DNA from: JBEKZD01 sp050013395
GTDB lineage: Bacteria > Verrucomicrobiota > Verrucomicrobiia > Palsa-1439
Assembly: GCA_050013395.1 (NCBI GenBank)
Contig: JBEKFI010000006.1
Span: forward strand, 1 to 64,000
Direction of reading: 5' to 3'
Length of the DNA: 64,000 nt
Every line of letters begins with the position of its first letter. Position 1 is the stretch's first letter. The translations under genes were made by a program, and so were the position numbers. Below the pieces are notes generated by a model. That model saw nothing but the letters and a program-made list of their open reading frames with translations, did not search any database and was not told the origin of the DNA. Below, piece by piece: positions 24,420 to 33,750 of the stretch.

Positions 24420-26013
24420 CACCTGGTTTTGGAACGCATTGCTTCTTGCGCTGCTTGTCTGGCAGGCGGCCGTGCTGTCGCTGCACATCAACCGCCCGTG
24501 GACGGGCCATCACGACTGGAATGGCTTCCTGTGGTCTCAGGCGGCGCACAATCACCTGCTCGCGGGACTGCGCAGCACGCTGGGCGCATCTGCTTGGAAC
24601 CATTTCGGGCCGCCACCGATCCCGCCGGAGGCGTACTACGTTCATCATCCGCCCCTGCTGTCCTTGATTTTGGCGGCGCTTTTTGCCGTGCTCGGCGAAC
24701 ACGAGTGGGTCGCCCGCCTCCTGCCGGTCAGTTTCTCAGTCGTCGGCGCGATGTTGCTGTGGCTGCTCGTGCGGGAAGCCGCCGGACCGCGCGCGGCCAC
24801 GCTCGCGGTTGCTGTGTTTGCCGCCTGCCCGACGGAGTTGTACTTCGGCCAGATGGTCAATTTCGAGCCGCTGATGGCGGTGTGGATGTTGGGCGCGTTG
24901 TGGTGCCTCCGCCGTTGGCAACTGACCGCCAGCAGCGCGTACCTTGCAGCGGCGCTTGGCCTCGTAGCGCTCGGGCTGTGGACGGAATGGCCGATGTACA
25001 TCCTGGCTGTGGTCCTCGCCGCAATGCTGCTGGCCCGACGACCGCCCGATTGGCGCGCGTCGGGCATGCTCACCGCAATCGCACTGGCTTCAGCCATGCT
25101 GTTTCTGTTGCACATTCGGCTGGTGTGCCCCGACGCTTGGCGGGATGCGCTCGGTCAGTTTGCGTTTCGGCTCAGCGCAGACCCCGGGCTGACGAGAGAA
25201 AGCGGGGCGACGTTCACGGCAGCGGAGTGGTTCGTCCGACAGGGCCGGTTTCTGACGCGCGGGATTTTGTGGCCGCTGTGGATTCTGGCGATTGCGGGCG
25301 CGGCGATGTGCTGGCGAAAACGGCTGACCTCGGACGGCCTTCGGTGGCTTGGCTGGGCTGCCCTGAACTTGTTCAGCATGCAGACAATTTATCTGGTTGT
25401 GTGGAGGAACGTCTCGTACACGCATGAGTACGCGAGCTTCTACTTTGTTCTGCCCGTGGCGATCATGGGCGGCGTTGCGTTGGATGGTTTGCTGGGCTGT
25501 GTGCAACAGCGGTGGAGTTCGAAACGTACGCACGTTGTGGCGCATTGCTTGCTGGTCGCTGCTGTTGTCGGGCTGTGCGGATGGGGTTATGCGCAGTCGC
25601 GCGTGTATCACCACCGTTATTACCTCCTCGAATGGGGCGAACCTGAGCCCGAAGACCTGATCCCGTCTCTTGGCCGAACGATTGCGCGGGCGTGTCCCGA
25701 CGACGCAATGATCATCTGCAATTTCCCGTGGATCTCGCCGCAACTGCAGTATTACGCCCGCAAAGAGATGGCCTTTCAGAAGACCGCGTACGCCGACTGG
25801 CAGCCTTATCTGGCGACCAACCGCGCCATTGGCGGTGTCATCTGGCAGGAAGCGCAAGGAGCGGCGGAATTACTCGCGGCGCTGCCGCCAGGCCACCGGG
25901 AAATCGTCCGCTTTGGCCCCTATAGTTTCTGTCTGTGGCGGCCTGAATCTGCAGGCACGGGCAGATCGCAGGCGCGCAGCAGGGCAGCCAGCGCCTTGTC
26001 CGAATCGAAGTAA
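24403..26013 (+). CDS. GT39/ArnT-like membrane glycosyltransferase
   Basis: About 536 residues with roughly ten hydrophobic helices. The N-terminal loop HHDWNGFLWSQAAHNHL and VHHPPLLSLILAALFAVLG resemble the first periplasmic loop of PMT/ArnT enzymes, which use polyprenyl-phosphate sugars. The frame opens with a TTG (24403) overlapping the upstream fusion gene, so translation is probably coupled; TTG at 24427 is an alternative. The last 30 codons run into the 3' end of the convergent glycosyltransferase gene. Confidence 0.75.
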   Translation: MKSPRSTWFWNALLLALLVWQAAVLSLHINRPWTGHHDWNGFLWSQAAHNHLLAGLRSTLGASAWNHFGPPPIPPEAYYVHHPPLLSLILAALFAVLGEHEWVARLLPVSFSVVGAMLLWLLVREAAGPRAATLAVAVFAACPTELYFGQMVNFEPLMAVWMLGALWCLRRWQLTASSAYLAAALGLVALGLWTEWPMYILAVVLAAMLLARRPPDWRASGMLTAIALASAMLFLLHIRLVCPDAWRDALGQFAFRLSADPGLTRESGATFTAAEWFVRQGRFLTRGILWPLWILAIAGAAMCWRKRLTSDGLRWLGWAALNLFSMQTIYLVVWRNVSYTHEYASFYFVLPVAIMGGVALDGLLGCVQQRWSSKRTHVVAHCLLVAAVVGLCGWGYAQSRVYHHRYYLLEWGEPEPEDLIPSLGRTIARACPDDAMIICNFPWISPQLQYYARKEMAFQKTAYADWQPYLATNRAIGGVIWQEAQGAAELLAALPPGHREIVRFGPYSFCLWRPESAGTGRSQARSRAASALSESK

Positions 26014-27116
26014 TCCACTACGACCGCGCGTGCGGCGCGACAATGTTTTGCGTAGTCGGAGTTGATCTTCTCCACCGCCTCGACCACGTCGTCCTCGGCG
26101 CTGAAGGCAAACAGGCCTTCGCCGCACGGGATGATTTCGCTGAAGCCTGTGTCTTGAACGATGGCGGGTTTGCCTGACGCGAGATAAACCGCCGTGCGGT
26201 CGCTGAACCAGCCGCTGCGCGCCTTGACTTCCAGGTTCACCGCCACGCTGAATTCGCCGCGCGATTGCGCGATGTACTCGAGGTACGTCCACGGCGTGGC
26301 CGTTACCTTGAGCGGATTGGCGATGCGCCAACCGGCGGCGGCGATTTGCTCGCGCGGAGCGTTCGGCCCGGCCAGGGCGATTTCAAACATTGGCCCGACC
26401 CGCTTGGGCAAATCGAAGATCCGTATGAACTCGACGTCCTTCTGCCCGTACTCCTCGCCATTGTAAATGACCGGTTTGCGCGCGCTCCAGCTCATGATTG
26501 TCGTGAAGAACTTCGCCTCCGGTGTAAACCGCGGCGTCACCAACTCCAGCGCCATCGGCCAGCGGGTTGGACGCCAGTTCAGGCCGTGCGTCGGGATCGG
26601 GCAATCCACCTTGCCGATGCGCTCGCCGATGGTGAAATGAAATTGAAAATCGTACGGCGAGGCGTAGCCGTCGCAGGACGGCGCAGGCGTGGCAGGCATG
26701 CCGAACTGCGTGAAGCCGGGATCGGCATCCCAAAAGATGCGCTTCTTGCAGTCGCGAAACTGATCCAGCCAGGTCACGGCCGCTACGCTGAGCAGGAAAT
26801 CGGCGTCGCAGCAAACGCGTCCCAATTCCTCGCGCGACATGCCGTGGTAATTGCCGTCCGCGTCCACGTAGCACCATCGGTTCACGCCGATCTTTTCGAA
26901 CGCGCGGCGCAGCTCGGCGATGCCGTAGGTCGGATCATTGGTCGAGCTGTTGGTGCGCGGGTCATAACACGAGGACGGCCATCCGTACTGCTCGGCGAAC
27001 ACCACCTCGTAGCCAAGCCTCTGCAACCCGACGAGAAAATGGAGCTGGGAAAGCACATGGCCGCCCAGCGGGTAGCGCACCAGATAACCGGCGACAATGG
27101 CCACCGGCTTGCTCAT
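25920..27116 (-). CDS. GT-B-type glycosyltransferase, paralog B
   Basis: A 398-residue cytoplasmic protein. The N-terminal Rossmann-like half begins PVAIVAGYLVRYPLGGHVLS and includes LQRLGYEVVFAEQYGWPSS. The C-terminal half has SGWFSDRTAVYLASGKPAIV and QDTGFSEIIPCGEGLFAFSA, the nucleotide-sugar binding end typical of GT1/GT4-like enzymes. It is about 40 percent similar by eye to the adjacent paralog, whose stop it overlaps by four bases (ATGA). The acceptor is unknown. Confidence 0.75.
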   Translation of the reverse strand: MSKPVAIVAGYLVRYPLGGHVLSQLHFLVGLQRLGYEVVFAEQYGWPSSCYDPRTNSSTNDPTYGIAELRRAFEKIGVNRWCYVDADGNYHGMSREELGRVCCDADFLLSVAAVTWLDQFRDCKKRIFWDADPGFTQFGMPATPAPSCDGYASPYDFQFHFTIGERIGKVDCPIPTHGLNWRPTRWPMALELVTPRFTPEAKFFTTIMSWSARKPVIYNGEEYGQKDVEFIRIFDLPKRVGPMFEIALAGPNAPREQIAAAGWRIANPLKVTATPWTYLEYIAQSRGEFSVAVNLEVKARSGWFSDRTAVYLASGKPAIVQDTGFSEIIPCGEGLFAFSAEDDVVEAVEKINSDYAKHCRAARAVVVDYFDSDKALAALLRACDLPVPADSGRHRQKL

Positions 27117-28318
27117 ACGCCGACGCGCTCCAGCATCGCCCCCAACACCTTGCGCGCGTCAAACATCTGCTCGGCTATTCCGCGGGCTGCGGCACTGTGC
27201 CTCGCGTAATCGGCATTGATGTGATCGATGCCCGCGATCGCTTCTTCCGCCGTGCTGAACGCAAAAAGCCCGTTGCCGGTCGGATAAATCTTGCTCCAGT
27301 CTGTGTCCTGCAACACGCAGGGTCGCCCGAGCGCCAGATAACACGCGCTGCGGCAACTGAACCAGCCGCTGCGCGATTTGACGTAGCCTTCCTTGGCCAC
27401 GCTCCATTCGCCCTTGGAGTTGCCCAAGTAATCGCGGTAGGTCCACGGATCAGGGAGATGCTCGCTCGGCTCGATGATCCGCCAGCCTTTTTGTTGGAGG
27501 AGTTCTGTCGGCCGCTTCATGCCCGGCCCCATGCCCATCGCGATCTCAAACTTCTGCGTCGTCTTCTGAGGCAGGTCAATAAACTTCATGAACTCGACAT
27601 CTTTTTGTCCCCAGGTCTCTCCGCCGTACTCGCAGCCCTTGTAAGAAACCCAGTTCATCACCGTGGTGAATACATCGCGGACATCTTCCGTGGGAGCGGC
27701 GTCCCCGCCGCGATTCTGGCCCGGTCGCGGCGGGGACGCCGCTCCCACAAACGGCCACCAATCCAGCACGATCGGCTGGCGCGTCGGAATCCATTTCAAT
27801 CCTGCCATCGGCACACGGCAATCAGGCGCTCCGATGTTCTCGGCGAACGTGAAATGAAAATCGTGGGCGTGGATGCGATCGATCACGCCTTGGTTGCCCG
27901 ACACCAGCGCCACCTGCGTGAACATCGGATCGGAATCGATAAAAACCTTTCTGGGGATTGCGACGTACTCCGGCCGCAACCAGCCGCAGCCGGACACGTT
28001 CAGGTAAACGTCGGCGCTGGCGCAGAATTTCCTGGCCTCGGCCTCGCTAACGCCATGGTAACTGCCGTCGGGCGCGTTGCGGTAAATCCAGCGGTCGCCG
28101 AGGCTGAGCCGGTTCATCACGTCGCCGAGATACTTGACGTTGTAGCTGCAATCGTCGCTGACGGTGTTCTTGATCGGGTCGTACGGCCACGTCTCCGTGT
28201 CTTCGAGATACCACACCTCATGCCCGAGCAGGCGAAATCCCTCGACATACTGCAGGTAATCCCACGCCACCCCGCCGAACGCATACTGCCCGACCAGCCC
28301 TGTCACAATGATCCGCAT
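27113..28318 (-). CDS. GT-B-type glycosyltransferase, paralog A
   Basis: A 401-residue partner of the gene at 25920, with the same order: GLVGQYAFGGVAWDYLQYVE, GHEVWYLEDTETWPYDP, and a C-terminal SGWFSCRSACYLALGRPCVL, QDTDWSKIYPTGNGLFAFS. Between DWWPF and DVFTTVMNW about 20 residues (VGAASPPRPGQNRGGDAAPT) are encoded by a dispersed palindrome inserted in frame; the sister protein lacks them. The insertion lies between the two domains and may be tolerated. Confidence 0.75.
   Translation of the reverse strand: MRIIVTGLVGQYAFGGVAWDYLQYVEGFRLLGHEVWYLEDTETWPYDPIKNTVSDDCSYNVKYLGDVMNRLSLGDRWIYRNAPDGSYHGVSEAEARKFCASADVYLNVSGCGWLRPEYVAIPRKVFIDSDPMFTQVALVSGNQGVIDRIHAHDFHFTFAENIGAPDCRVPMAGLKWIPTRQPIVLDWWPFVGAASPPRPGQNRGGDAAPTEDVRDVFTTVMNWVSYKGCEYGGETWGQKDVEFMKFIDLPQKTTQKFEIAMGMGPGMKRPTELLQQKGWRIIEPSEHLPDPWTYRDYLGNSKGEWSVAKEGYVKSRSGWFSCRSACYLALGRPCVLQDTDWSKIYPTGNGLFAFSTAEEAIAGIDHINADYARHSAAARGIAEQMFDARKVLGAMLERVGV
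27690..27748. repeat. GTGGGAGCGGCGTCC palindrome inside a coding region, copy 1
   Basis: 24-base arms (27690-27713 and 27725-27748) are perfect complements around an 11-base loop. The same arms occur at 60408-60477 inside dnaE; partial copies lie near 29960 and 53776. Confidence 0.85.
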
Positions 28319-28387
28319 GCCGCCCAGTTTATACCGTGCCGCCGTCCAGCCGACAACAAGTCAGTGCAGCCGCCGCTAAAGCGATCC

Positions 28388-28416
28388 GTGCACGGTCAGG
28401 AAACCGGCGCACAACG
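28388..28416 (+). repeat. CGGTCAGGAAACCGGCGCACAACG repeat
   Basis: Near-identical to 48637-48662 (GCGGTCAGGAGACCGGCGC). It is located upstream of the small zinc-ribbon membrane gene. Confidence 0.5.
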
Positions 28417-28493
28417 GGTTGACACGCAACTATGCGGAGTCTAATCTGCCGGTCGACTTTTTCATAATATTGCTGTTAGGTTTTGATGAATGT

Positions 28494-28799
28494 ATGAAAT
28501 GTCCTTATTGTGAGCATGAGCTTCCGCTGACTTGGCGTCGATATTGGAAGTCGCCTTTTGGTCGCCACCTTTGCCCTAGTTGCAGTCGGCGCTCTAAGTT
28601 CGAGGTGAGCGTGTTGTATTGTCTGCTCCTTCTGCTCGGTGCGGCGGTGGGAGGAGTTCCGTTGTCACTGTTGTTCCACACGTGGAGGGGAGGCCATTGG
28701 TGGATTATGGGTTGGGTTGTCGGAGGTCTGCTCACGTGCATCCCGTTCGACAAATACTTGGAGACGAGACATAGAACACTCGTGAAGATGGAGACCTAA
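28494..28799 (+). CDS. Small zinc-ribbon membrane protein
   Basis: About 101 residues from the ATG at 28494. A four-cysteine ribbon (MKCPYCEHELPLTW and HLCPSCSRRSKF) is followed by two hydrophobic helices (VSVLYCLLLLLGAAVGGVPL and WWIMGWVVGGLLTCIPFD). It is likely an inner-membrane protein with a cytoplasmic metal-binding N-terminus. The longer upstream frame lacks family features. The function is unknown. Confidence 0.6.
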   Translation: MKCPYCEHELPLTWRRYWKSPFGRHLCPSCSRRSKFEVSVLYCLLLLLGAAVGGVPLSLLFHTWRGGHWWIMGWVVGGLLTCIPFDKYLETRHRTLVKMET

Positions 28800-28848
28800 C
28801 CTGACTTATTCACGATGCGCTTGAAAGCTCGACAGTCTGTCACAGCTC

Positions 28849-28934
28849 GAACCCTCACCCTGACCCTCTCCCTTGGAAAGGGAGAGGGGAAATCTCCTCG
28901 CCCCGCATGCGGGGAGAGGACCAAGGTGAGGGGC
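28849..28934 (+). repeat. CCCTCACC-CTCTCCC inverted repeat, copy 2
   Basis: AACCCTCACCCTGACCCTCT at the left, GACCAAGGTGAGGGGC at the right, with a GGGAGAGGG stem between. Same family as 11193-11284. Confidence 0.75.
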
Positions 28935-29023
28935 AGTTCGTTGCGCAAAACTTCATGAATGAGTCAGGCTAGTGCTTGACGTCCGATCCCTCATAGGAGG
29001 CCGACGTCTCATCACAAAGACAT

Positions 29024-29290
29024 TCACGCTGTGAGCGCCATGAATATCGTGATTACTGAAATGCCAAGTGCCGGCAAAGCAACCCAGAAACACGCACGAA
29101 CCTTCCCGCGCCGATAACTTGAAATCAGGACGAAAGCTGCCAATGACACCCCCACGGTCGGTAACGCAAATACGTTATCCGGCAAGTGCTGTGTCGTGCC
29201 TCCAGCACCGGCTGCAACCATCGCTCCAGTATTTGTCCAATCCCAAAAAGCGCCTATGACTGCAATGACACAGCCCAGAATGCCAGTACC
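29024..29290 (-). pseudogene. Possible remnant of a small membrane protein
   Basis: An open frame encodes three hydrophobic stretches (GILGCVIAVIGAFWDW; NVFALPTVGVSLAAFVLI; FWVALPALGISVITIFMAL), but its first part has no ATG or GTG after the preceding stop codon. The first ATG (29221) would drop the first helix. It is either a truncated gene or a 65-residue membrane protein. Confidence 0.35.
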
Positions 29291-29323
29291 ATTTCGGTCT
29301 TATTCACGGTGGTGCGAGTCGGC

Positions 29324-29872
29324 CTAACGATAGGTCTTGTCGTCGACACGGCTTAGGTCGATTCCGTCCTTGAAAACTCCGACCGTCACGACAGCGAAGG
29401 TGAACACGCTGGTACCGGCCTCCAGGTGCCCGCCGAACGCCTTGTCGGCGTCGGTCATGGTGAGGTGGGCATGAACGCGGCCGTCGATCACATATCCGTT
29501 CATGCTCACGATGTCGGCCGGGCCCGCGGGGTTTTTCACGTAGATGTTCTTGGAGGGGAAGGTTCCATTGCTGACCGTGTGGAAATGATAGCTCCGGACC
29601 GATCCGGCTGCCGCCAGGATCACGGCGTTGCGGATCTTGTGCTGTTTCACCATGCGCTCCAGACCTGCAAGAAGGTCGGTTTGATTCTTGAAGCGCAGCA
29701 CCAAGACCCGCTCGAATTGCCCGCTGAGCGCATACACCTCCGGCACCGTGTCGCTGTTCGGTTTCGAATCCTCCGCCGGCGTGGTGGCGTTGGTCACCTC
29801 GGTGCGGGTCGGTTGGGCTGCCGCCGTGCTCATGATCGCCAGAAAACCTAGAATCTGAATCAGTCTACGCAT
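29324..29872 (-). CDS. PPC/DUF296 domain protein, exported
   Basis: A 182-residue protein starting at 29872 after AAGGAGACA, with a signal peptide (MRRLIQILGFLAIMSTAAAQ). Residues about 45-180 form a PPC (DUF296) domain: FERVLVLRFKNQTDLLAGLE, AVILAAAGSVRSYHFHT, the conserved DGRVHAHLTMTD and GGHLEAGTSVFTFAVV. PPC proteins are trimers of unclear function in bacteria; the export signal is unusual for a family best known in plant DNA-binding proteins. Confidence 0.85.
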   Translation of the reverse strand: MRRLIQILGFLAIMSTAAAQPTRTEVTNATTPAEDSKPNSDTVPEVYALSGQFERVLVLRFKNQTDLLAGLERMVKQHKIRNAVILAAAGSVRSYHFHTVSNGTFPSKNIYVKNPAGPADIVSMNGYVIDGRVHAHLTMTDADKAFGGHLEAGTSVFTFAVVTVGVFKDGIDLSRVDDKTYR

Positions 29873-30031
29873 GGGATGTCTCCTTGTTCGGTGGATGATG
29901 GTTGAGCCGTATCGTTCATAAACTTGTCCTTGCGAGCCTGTGTGAACTAGGAGCGCATCGTCGCGGCAAGAATGCCGCTCCCACAACGATACAGTTTGTC
30001 CGCACAGCAAGCAGCTCGTGCAATGCACGGG

Positions 30032-31474
30032 TTAAAATTTCATCGAGAGCAGAAACTCGGCGTTGGACTGGGTCTTCTTGAGCTTCTCGACGATCAATTC
30101 CATCGCTTCAATCGGCGGGACACCGCTCAGCGCCTTGCGCAGAATGTAGATGCGCTCAAGCTCGTCAGGATGATAGAGCAGCTCCTCTTTGCGCGTCCCC
30201 GACTTTTCGATGTTAATCGCGGGGAAGATGCGCTTGTCCACCAAATGCCGGTCTAGGCACAGCTCCATGTTGCCCGTGCCCTTGAATTCCTCAAAGATGA
30301 CTTCGTCCATGCGCGAGCCTGTGTCAACCAGGGCCGTGGCCATGATCGTCAGCGTGCCGCTTTCCTCGATGTTGCGGGCCGAGCCGAAGAATCGCTTGGG
30401 CTTGTGCAACGCGTTGGCGTCCACACCGCCCGACAGGATTTTGCCCGAGTGCGGCGCCAACGTGTTGTAGGCGCGGGCCAGACGCGTGATCGAGTCGAGC
30501 AGGATCACGACGTCCTTCTTGAATTCGACAAGGCGTTTGGCTTTCTCCAGCACCATCTCGGCGACTTGCGCGTGCCGCTCGGGCGGCTCGTCGAACGTGG
30601 AACTGATGATTTCGGCATCGACGGTGCGCTTGAAGTCGGTGACTTCCTCGGGCCGCTCGTCGATGAGCAGCACGATCACAATCGCTTCGGGATTGTTGGT
30701 CAGAATCGCATTGGCGATTTTCTGCAGCAGAATGGTCTTGCCCGTGCGCGGCGGCGCGACGATCAGGCCGCGCTGGCCCTTGCCGATCGGGCAGAACAAG
30801 TCCAGCACGCGCGTGTTGATCTCCTCCGGCCTCGTTTCGAGGATGAATCGCTTGGTCGGGAAGTACGGCGTGAGGTTGTCGAACTGGATCTTTTCCTTGG
30901 CTTTCTCGGGGTTTTCCCGGTTGACCGCCTGCACCTTCAACAAGGCAAAGAACCGCTCCTTGTCCTTTGGCGGACGCACTTGTCCGGAGACAACGTCACC
31001 CGTCTGCAACTCGAACCGTCGGATCTGTGAGGGCGACACGTAGATGTCCTCGGGGCAGGGCAGATAATTGTAGCTGGGCGAACGCAGGAATCCGAAGCCG
31101 TCAGGCAGGATTTCCAGCACACCCTCGCCGAACATCGTGCCGTTGCGCTCGGCGTTTTTCTTGAGAATCTGGTGGATGATCTCGTGTTTCTTGAGCGTGG
31201 CGACGGTTTCGACTCCCATGGTGCGCGCCATTTTCTGGAGCGCAGGCATGGACATCTCCTGGAGTTTGCTCAGATCGAGCATCTCACCGGGCGGTTGTTC
31301 CGCAGCGCGCTGCTCCGAAGGGGCTTCCTTCTCCGCCACCGCGGCTGGAGCATCGATTGTTTCCACCGCAGCGGCGGCCTCCTCACCGTTTCCGGCGCTG
31401 GAACCGTTCTTCACTTCTGTTTCGTTCGGCGTCTCGACCGCCTGTTCCGTCGTCTTAGTTTTTGCTCGGGGCAT
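30032..31474 (-). CDS. rho: Transcription termination factor Rho
   Basis: A 480-residue hexameric RNA helicase that ends untranslated transcripts. Residues 1-67 are a low-complexity acidic/alanine-rich extension (AAAAVETIDAPAAVAEKEAP). Rho-N follows (LDLSKLQEMSMPALQKMART), then the RNA-binding OB fold (GVLEILPDGFGFLRSP) and the ATPase with Walker A APPRTGKT near 243 and VVILLDSITRLARAYN. The start overlaps the coaE end by 20 bases, so the two form an operon. Confidence 0.97.
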   Translation of the reverse strand: MPRAKTKTTEQAVETPNETEVKNGSSAGNGEEAAAAVETIDAPAAVAEKEAPSEQRAAEQPPGEMLDLSKLQEMSMPALQKMARTMGVETVATLKKHEIIHQILKKNAERNGTMFGEGVLEILPDGFGFLRSPSYNYLPCPEDIYVSPSQIRRFELQTGDVVSGQVRPPKDKERFFALLKVQAVNRENPEKAKEKIQFDNLTPYFPTKRFILETRPEEINTRVLDLFCPIGKGQRGLIVAPPRTGKTILLQKIANAILTNNPEAIVIVLLIDERPEEVTDFKRTVDAEIISSTFDEPPERHAQVAEMVLEKAKRLVEFKKDVVILLDSITRLARAYNTLAPHSGKILSGGVDANALHKPKRFFGSARNIEESGTLTIMATALVDTGSRMDEVIFEEFKGTGNMELCLDRHLVDKRIFPAINIEKSGTRKEELLYHPDELERIYILRKALSGVPPIEAMELIVEKLKKTQSNAEFLLSMKF

Positions 31475-32081
31475 GGTAGTTCTCCTTGAGGTTTGCCCAA
31501 ATGATGTCGGCCTGTTCCACGAGCACGCGGAACGAGCCGTCGTTCAAAATCACGAAATCTGCTTTGTCCATCTTCTTCTGCATCGGCCACTGCGCTCGGA
31601 TCCGTGCGCGCGCCTGCGTTGCGGTCAATCCTTTTGCCGCCAGCCGCGCCAGTTGTGTCTGCTCGCTGCAGCCGACGGCCACGACGCAATCAAATTGATT
31701 TTCCACTCCGACTTCATAAAGCAACGGGATCGAAACCAGCGCGACCGCGACACGCCCCTCGCGCTCCAGCTTTTCCAGGGCTTCCATCCACATCTGGCGA
31801 ACGACTGGATGAACGATTTGATTCAACACCAGGCGCTTCTGTTCATCTCCAAAAACGATTTCGCCCAGCGCGGCCCGGTTGATCGATCCGTCTGCGTTCA
31901 AAATCCCCTTGCCGAACACCTTGACAATCTCGTCGTAGGTCGTCGTTCCCTGCGCCAGCGTCTGATGAGCCAGTTTGTCGGTCTCAATCACCGCCGTGTC
32001 GGCCTGCCGCCAGCGAGCTGCAACGGCCGATTTTCCAGCGGCGATTCCGCCGGTAAGGCCAAGCTTGAATAGCCATTTCAT
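31455..32081 (-). CDS. coaE: Dephospho-CoA kinase
   Basis: A 208-residue enzyme catalysing the last step of coenzyme A synthesis. P-loop GLTGGIAAGKSAVA is at residues 9-22, then DTAVIETDKLAHQTL (family D-D-H region) and VALVSIPLLYEVGVENQFD with VVAVGCSEQTQLARL. It is first gene of a coaE-rho pair on the minus strand. Confidence 0.93.
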   Translation of the reverse strand: MKWLFKLGLTGGIAAGKSAVAARWRQADTAVIETDKLAHQTLAQGTTTYDEIVKVFGKGILNADGSINRAALGEIVFGDEQKRLVLNQIVHPVVRQMWMEALEKLEREGRVAVALVSIPLLYEVGVENQFDCVVAVGCSEQTQLARLAAKGLTATQARARIRAQWPMQKKMDKADFVILNDGSFRVLVEQADIIWANLKENYHAPSKN

Positions 32082-32648
32082 GCTGTCATAACGCCGATTA
32101 CCGTACCAAGCGCATTGGGTGGTAAATATCCTGAACAGTGCTTTGGGATGATGACCTAGGAGACCGTCAGATCAACTGTGTACGACCGAAAAATACCTGT
32201 CGAATCCACGTGCGTCAAGTGCCGAATTCAGTTTATTTCAGGTATTGAACCGACTTTGGCGGGAGGACCTTTCGCGCCGCTGCCGAGCCTCCTCCGCCAA
32301 GTGCCTCCGCCGAAGCTACGGCACTCACGCGAAGGCGGAAGCAGCATTGGCTGCGACGGCCGGAAGCTATGGCGCGTAGGTGGTCAGGCCCGCGACTCCT
32401 CGCAGCAGTCGCGCGCAGAAGCGCGCTCCTACAGCTCGCACCGCAGCTTCTCAAGGCTGGTTGCCCAAACGTCTTCGGTCGTTGTAGCCGCGCTTCTACG
32501 AAACGCGGGGCATCGGCTTGCCGAAGAGATTCGGCGCTTCATTCACCCCGAAAGCCTTCGGGGCAGGGACGGACTGCGGATCGAGACGAATGCCGCAATC
32601 CAGCGGCATGTTGATGACGTCCGCGCAGTCGGCCATCTTTATCCTGAC
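32082..32648. other. Gene-free stretch with large repeat
   Basis: No gene seen. More than half of the interval is the 255-bp repeat at 32315-32569, which has a second copy at 43151-43392. Confidence 0.6.
32315..32569 (+). repeat. Long dispersed repeat, copy A
   Basis: It runs from GCTACGGCACTCACGCGAAG to CCTTCGGGGCAGGGA and is over 90 percent identical by eye to 43151-43392. It contains internal hairpins such as GCGCGCAGAAGCGCGC and CCCCGAAAGCCTTCGGGG. Confidence 0.9.
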
Positions 32649-32861
32649 TCAGTCCTTTTTGGGGCTCACGACCAGCAACACGATTCCGCCGACCAGCGCG
32701 AGCGCCCCGACGACTGGCGGGATAAAGTGGCTGTGGGTGGTCTCGATGTGCACTCCGAGGAAATCGACGGGCTTTCCCGGAGTCTTGAAAGTGATGCCCG
32801 AGTAAGCGAGCACCACGATGCCGAGAGCGATCAAGATGACGGCAATGGTTTTTGTATTCAT
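32649..32861 (-). CDS. Small membrane protein, DUF3185-like
   Basis: A 70-residue protein with two transmembrane helices (TIAVILIALGIVVLAYSGI and VVGALALVGGIVLLVVSPKK) and a loop with THSHFIPP. The arrangement resembles DUF3185 stress-associated peptides. It is last in a minus-strand row with the lmo0937-type, helix-rich and BON genes, probably one operon read from the palindrome at 34632. Confidence 0.75.
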   Translation of the reverse strand: MNTKTIAVILIALGIVVLAYSGITFKTPGKPVDFLGVHIETTHSHFIPPVVGALALVGGIVLLVVSPKKD

Positions 32862-32899
32862 TTCGAATCTCCAGTTTCCTTGTATCAGTTAACCGCTTC

Positions 32900-33049
32900 T
32901 TACGACGCTTTTCGGCCCTGAATGATGTTGACCAGAATCATGATCACGGCAATCACCAGCAGAACGTGAATGACTCCGCCCATCGTGTAACTGCTCACCA
33001 GTCCCAGCAGCCACAGAACGATTAGTACGACAGCTATTGTCCACAACAT
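32900..33049 (-). CDS. lmo0937-type small membrane protein
   Basis: A 49-residue protein: MLWTIAVVLIVLWLLGLVSS, then a YTMGGVIHVLLVIAVIMILV segment and basic end NIIQGRKAS. The two-helix pattern with WLLG and GG-IHxLLVIAVI is the lmo0937 family signature. The family is widespread, often in stress-induced operons, and has no assigned function. The AGGAGAAT-type ribosome site is close to the ATG. Gaps of 38 and 86 bases to its neighbours support co-transcription. Confidence 0.85.
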   Translation of the reverse strand: MLWTIAVVLIVLWLLGLVSSYTMGGVIHVLLVIAVIMILVNIIQGRKAS

Positions 33050-33135
33050 ATGATTCTCCTTTTGGTTTGCTTTGAATTCACTACCGACTAGTGCGCCCCA
33101 TACAACTCCCGCACCAGCCAGTAATGAATTGATGT

Positions 33136-33714
33136 CTACTTGTTCTTGGACACGGCCGCCTTTGGCTGTTTCAGCACCACCTTGGCGCCATGCGCGGTCT
33201 TGGTCACCGCTTTGCGAACCGTCTCCACTGCGGTCGAACCGACCTTGCCAGCCGCTTTCAACGCCCCATCGGCAGCCGCCGACGCGGCGTCCTCGGCGCT
33301 GACTCCCAATTCCTTGGCGCCTGCGATCGCCCCTTCAACAAGACCGGTGGCAGCGGCCTCAAGGTCGCCGCCGACCGCGGCCGTGTCTCGGATCGTGACA
33401 TGGGCGGTGTGGCTGATGGTATCCATGACCTCCGTGCCTGCCTCCTTGGTGCCGCGCAGTACCCCGACCATGATCCCTTTCGCGGCATGCCCCAGGTCGG
33501 CGCCAACCTGCACTGCGCCGCGGATCGCGCCGCTCGCAACTGCAGCAATGGCATCGGTTACGGACGTGCCCACCTTGCCGGTATCTTTGATCGTTGTGGC
33601 GAGCGTTTTGGTAATGGTATCCACCGTCGCTTGGACGATGTCACCCGTCCCTTTGATCGCGGCAACAATCCCATCTTTAACCGTCTCAATCATCCCTGAG
33701 TGTTCTGTCTTCAT
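33136..33714 (-). CDS. Alanine-rich helical stress-like protein
   Basis: A 192-residue protein made of repeated amphipathic segments (TVKDGIVAAIKGTGDIVQAT; GAIRGAVQVGADLGHAAKGI; TGLVEGAIAGAKELGVSAED), rich in Ala, Thr, Gly and Lys and without Cys. This composition recalls LEA-like desiccation or stress proteins, but no family is firmly recognised. The start is preceded by GGAAAG. It follows the BON gene by 81 bases, with a 10-bp hairpin (33751-33774) in the gap. Confidence 0.7.
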   Translation of the reverse strand: MKTEHSGMIETVKDGIVAAIKGTGDIVQATVDTITKTLATTIKDTGKVGTSVTDAIAAVASGAIRGAVQVGADLGHAAKGIMVGVLRGTKEAGTEVMDTISHTAHVTIRDTAAVGGDLEAAATGLVEGAIAGAKELGVSAEDAASAAADGALKAAGKVGSTAVETVRKAVTKTAHGAKVVLKQPKAAVSKNK

Positions 33715-33750
33715 GTTTGCTTTCCTTTCGGATTACCAAGGCTCGTTGCC

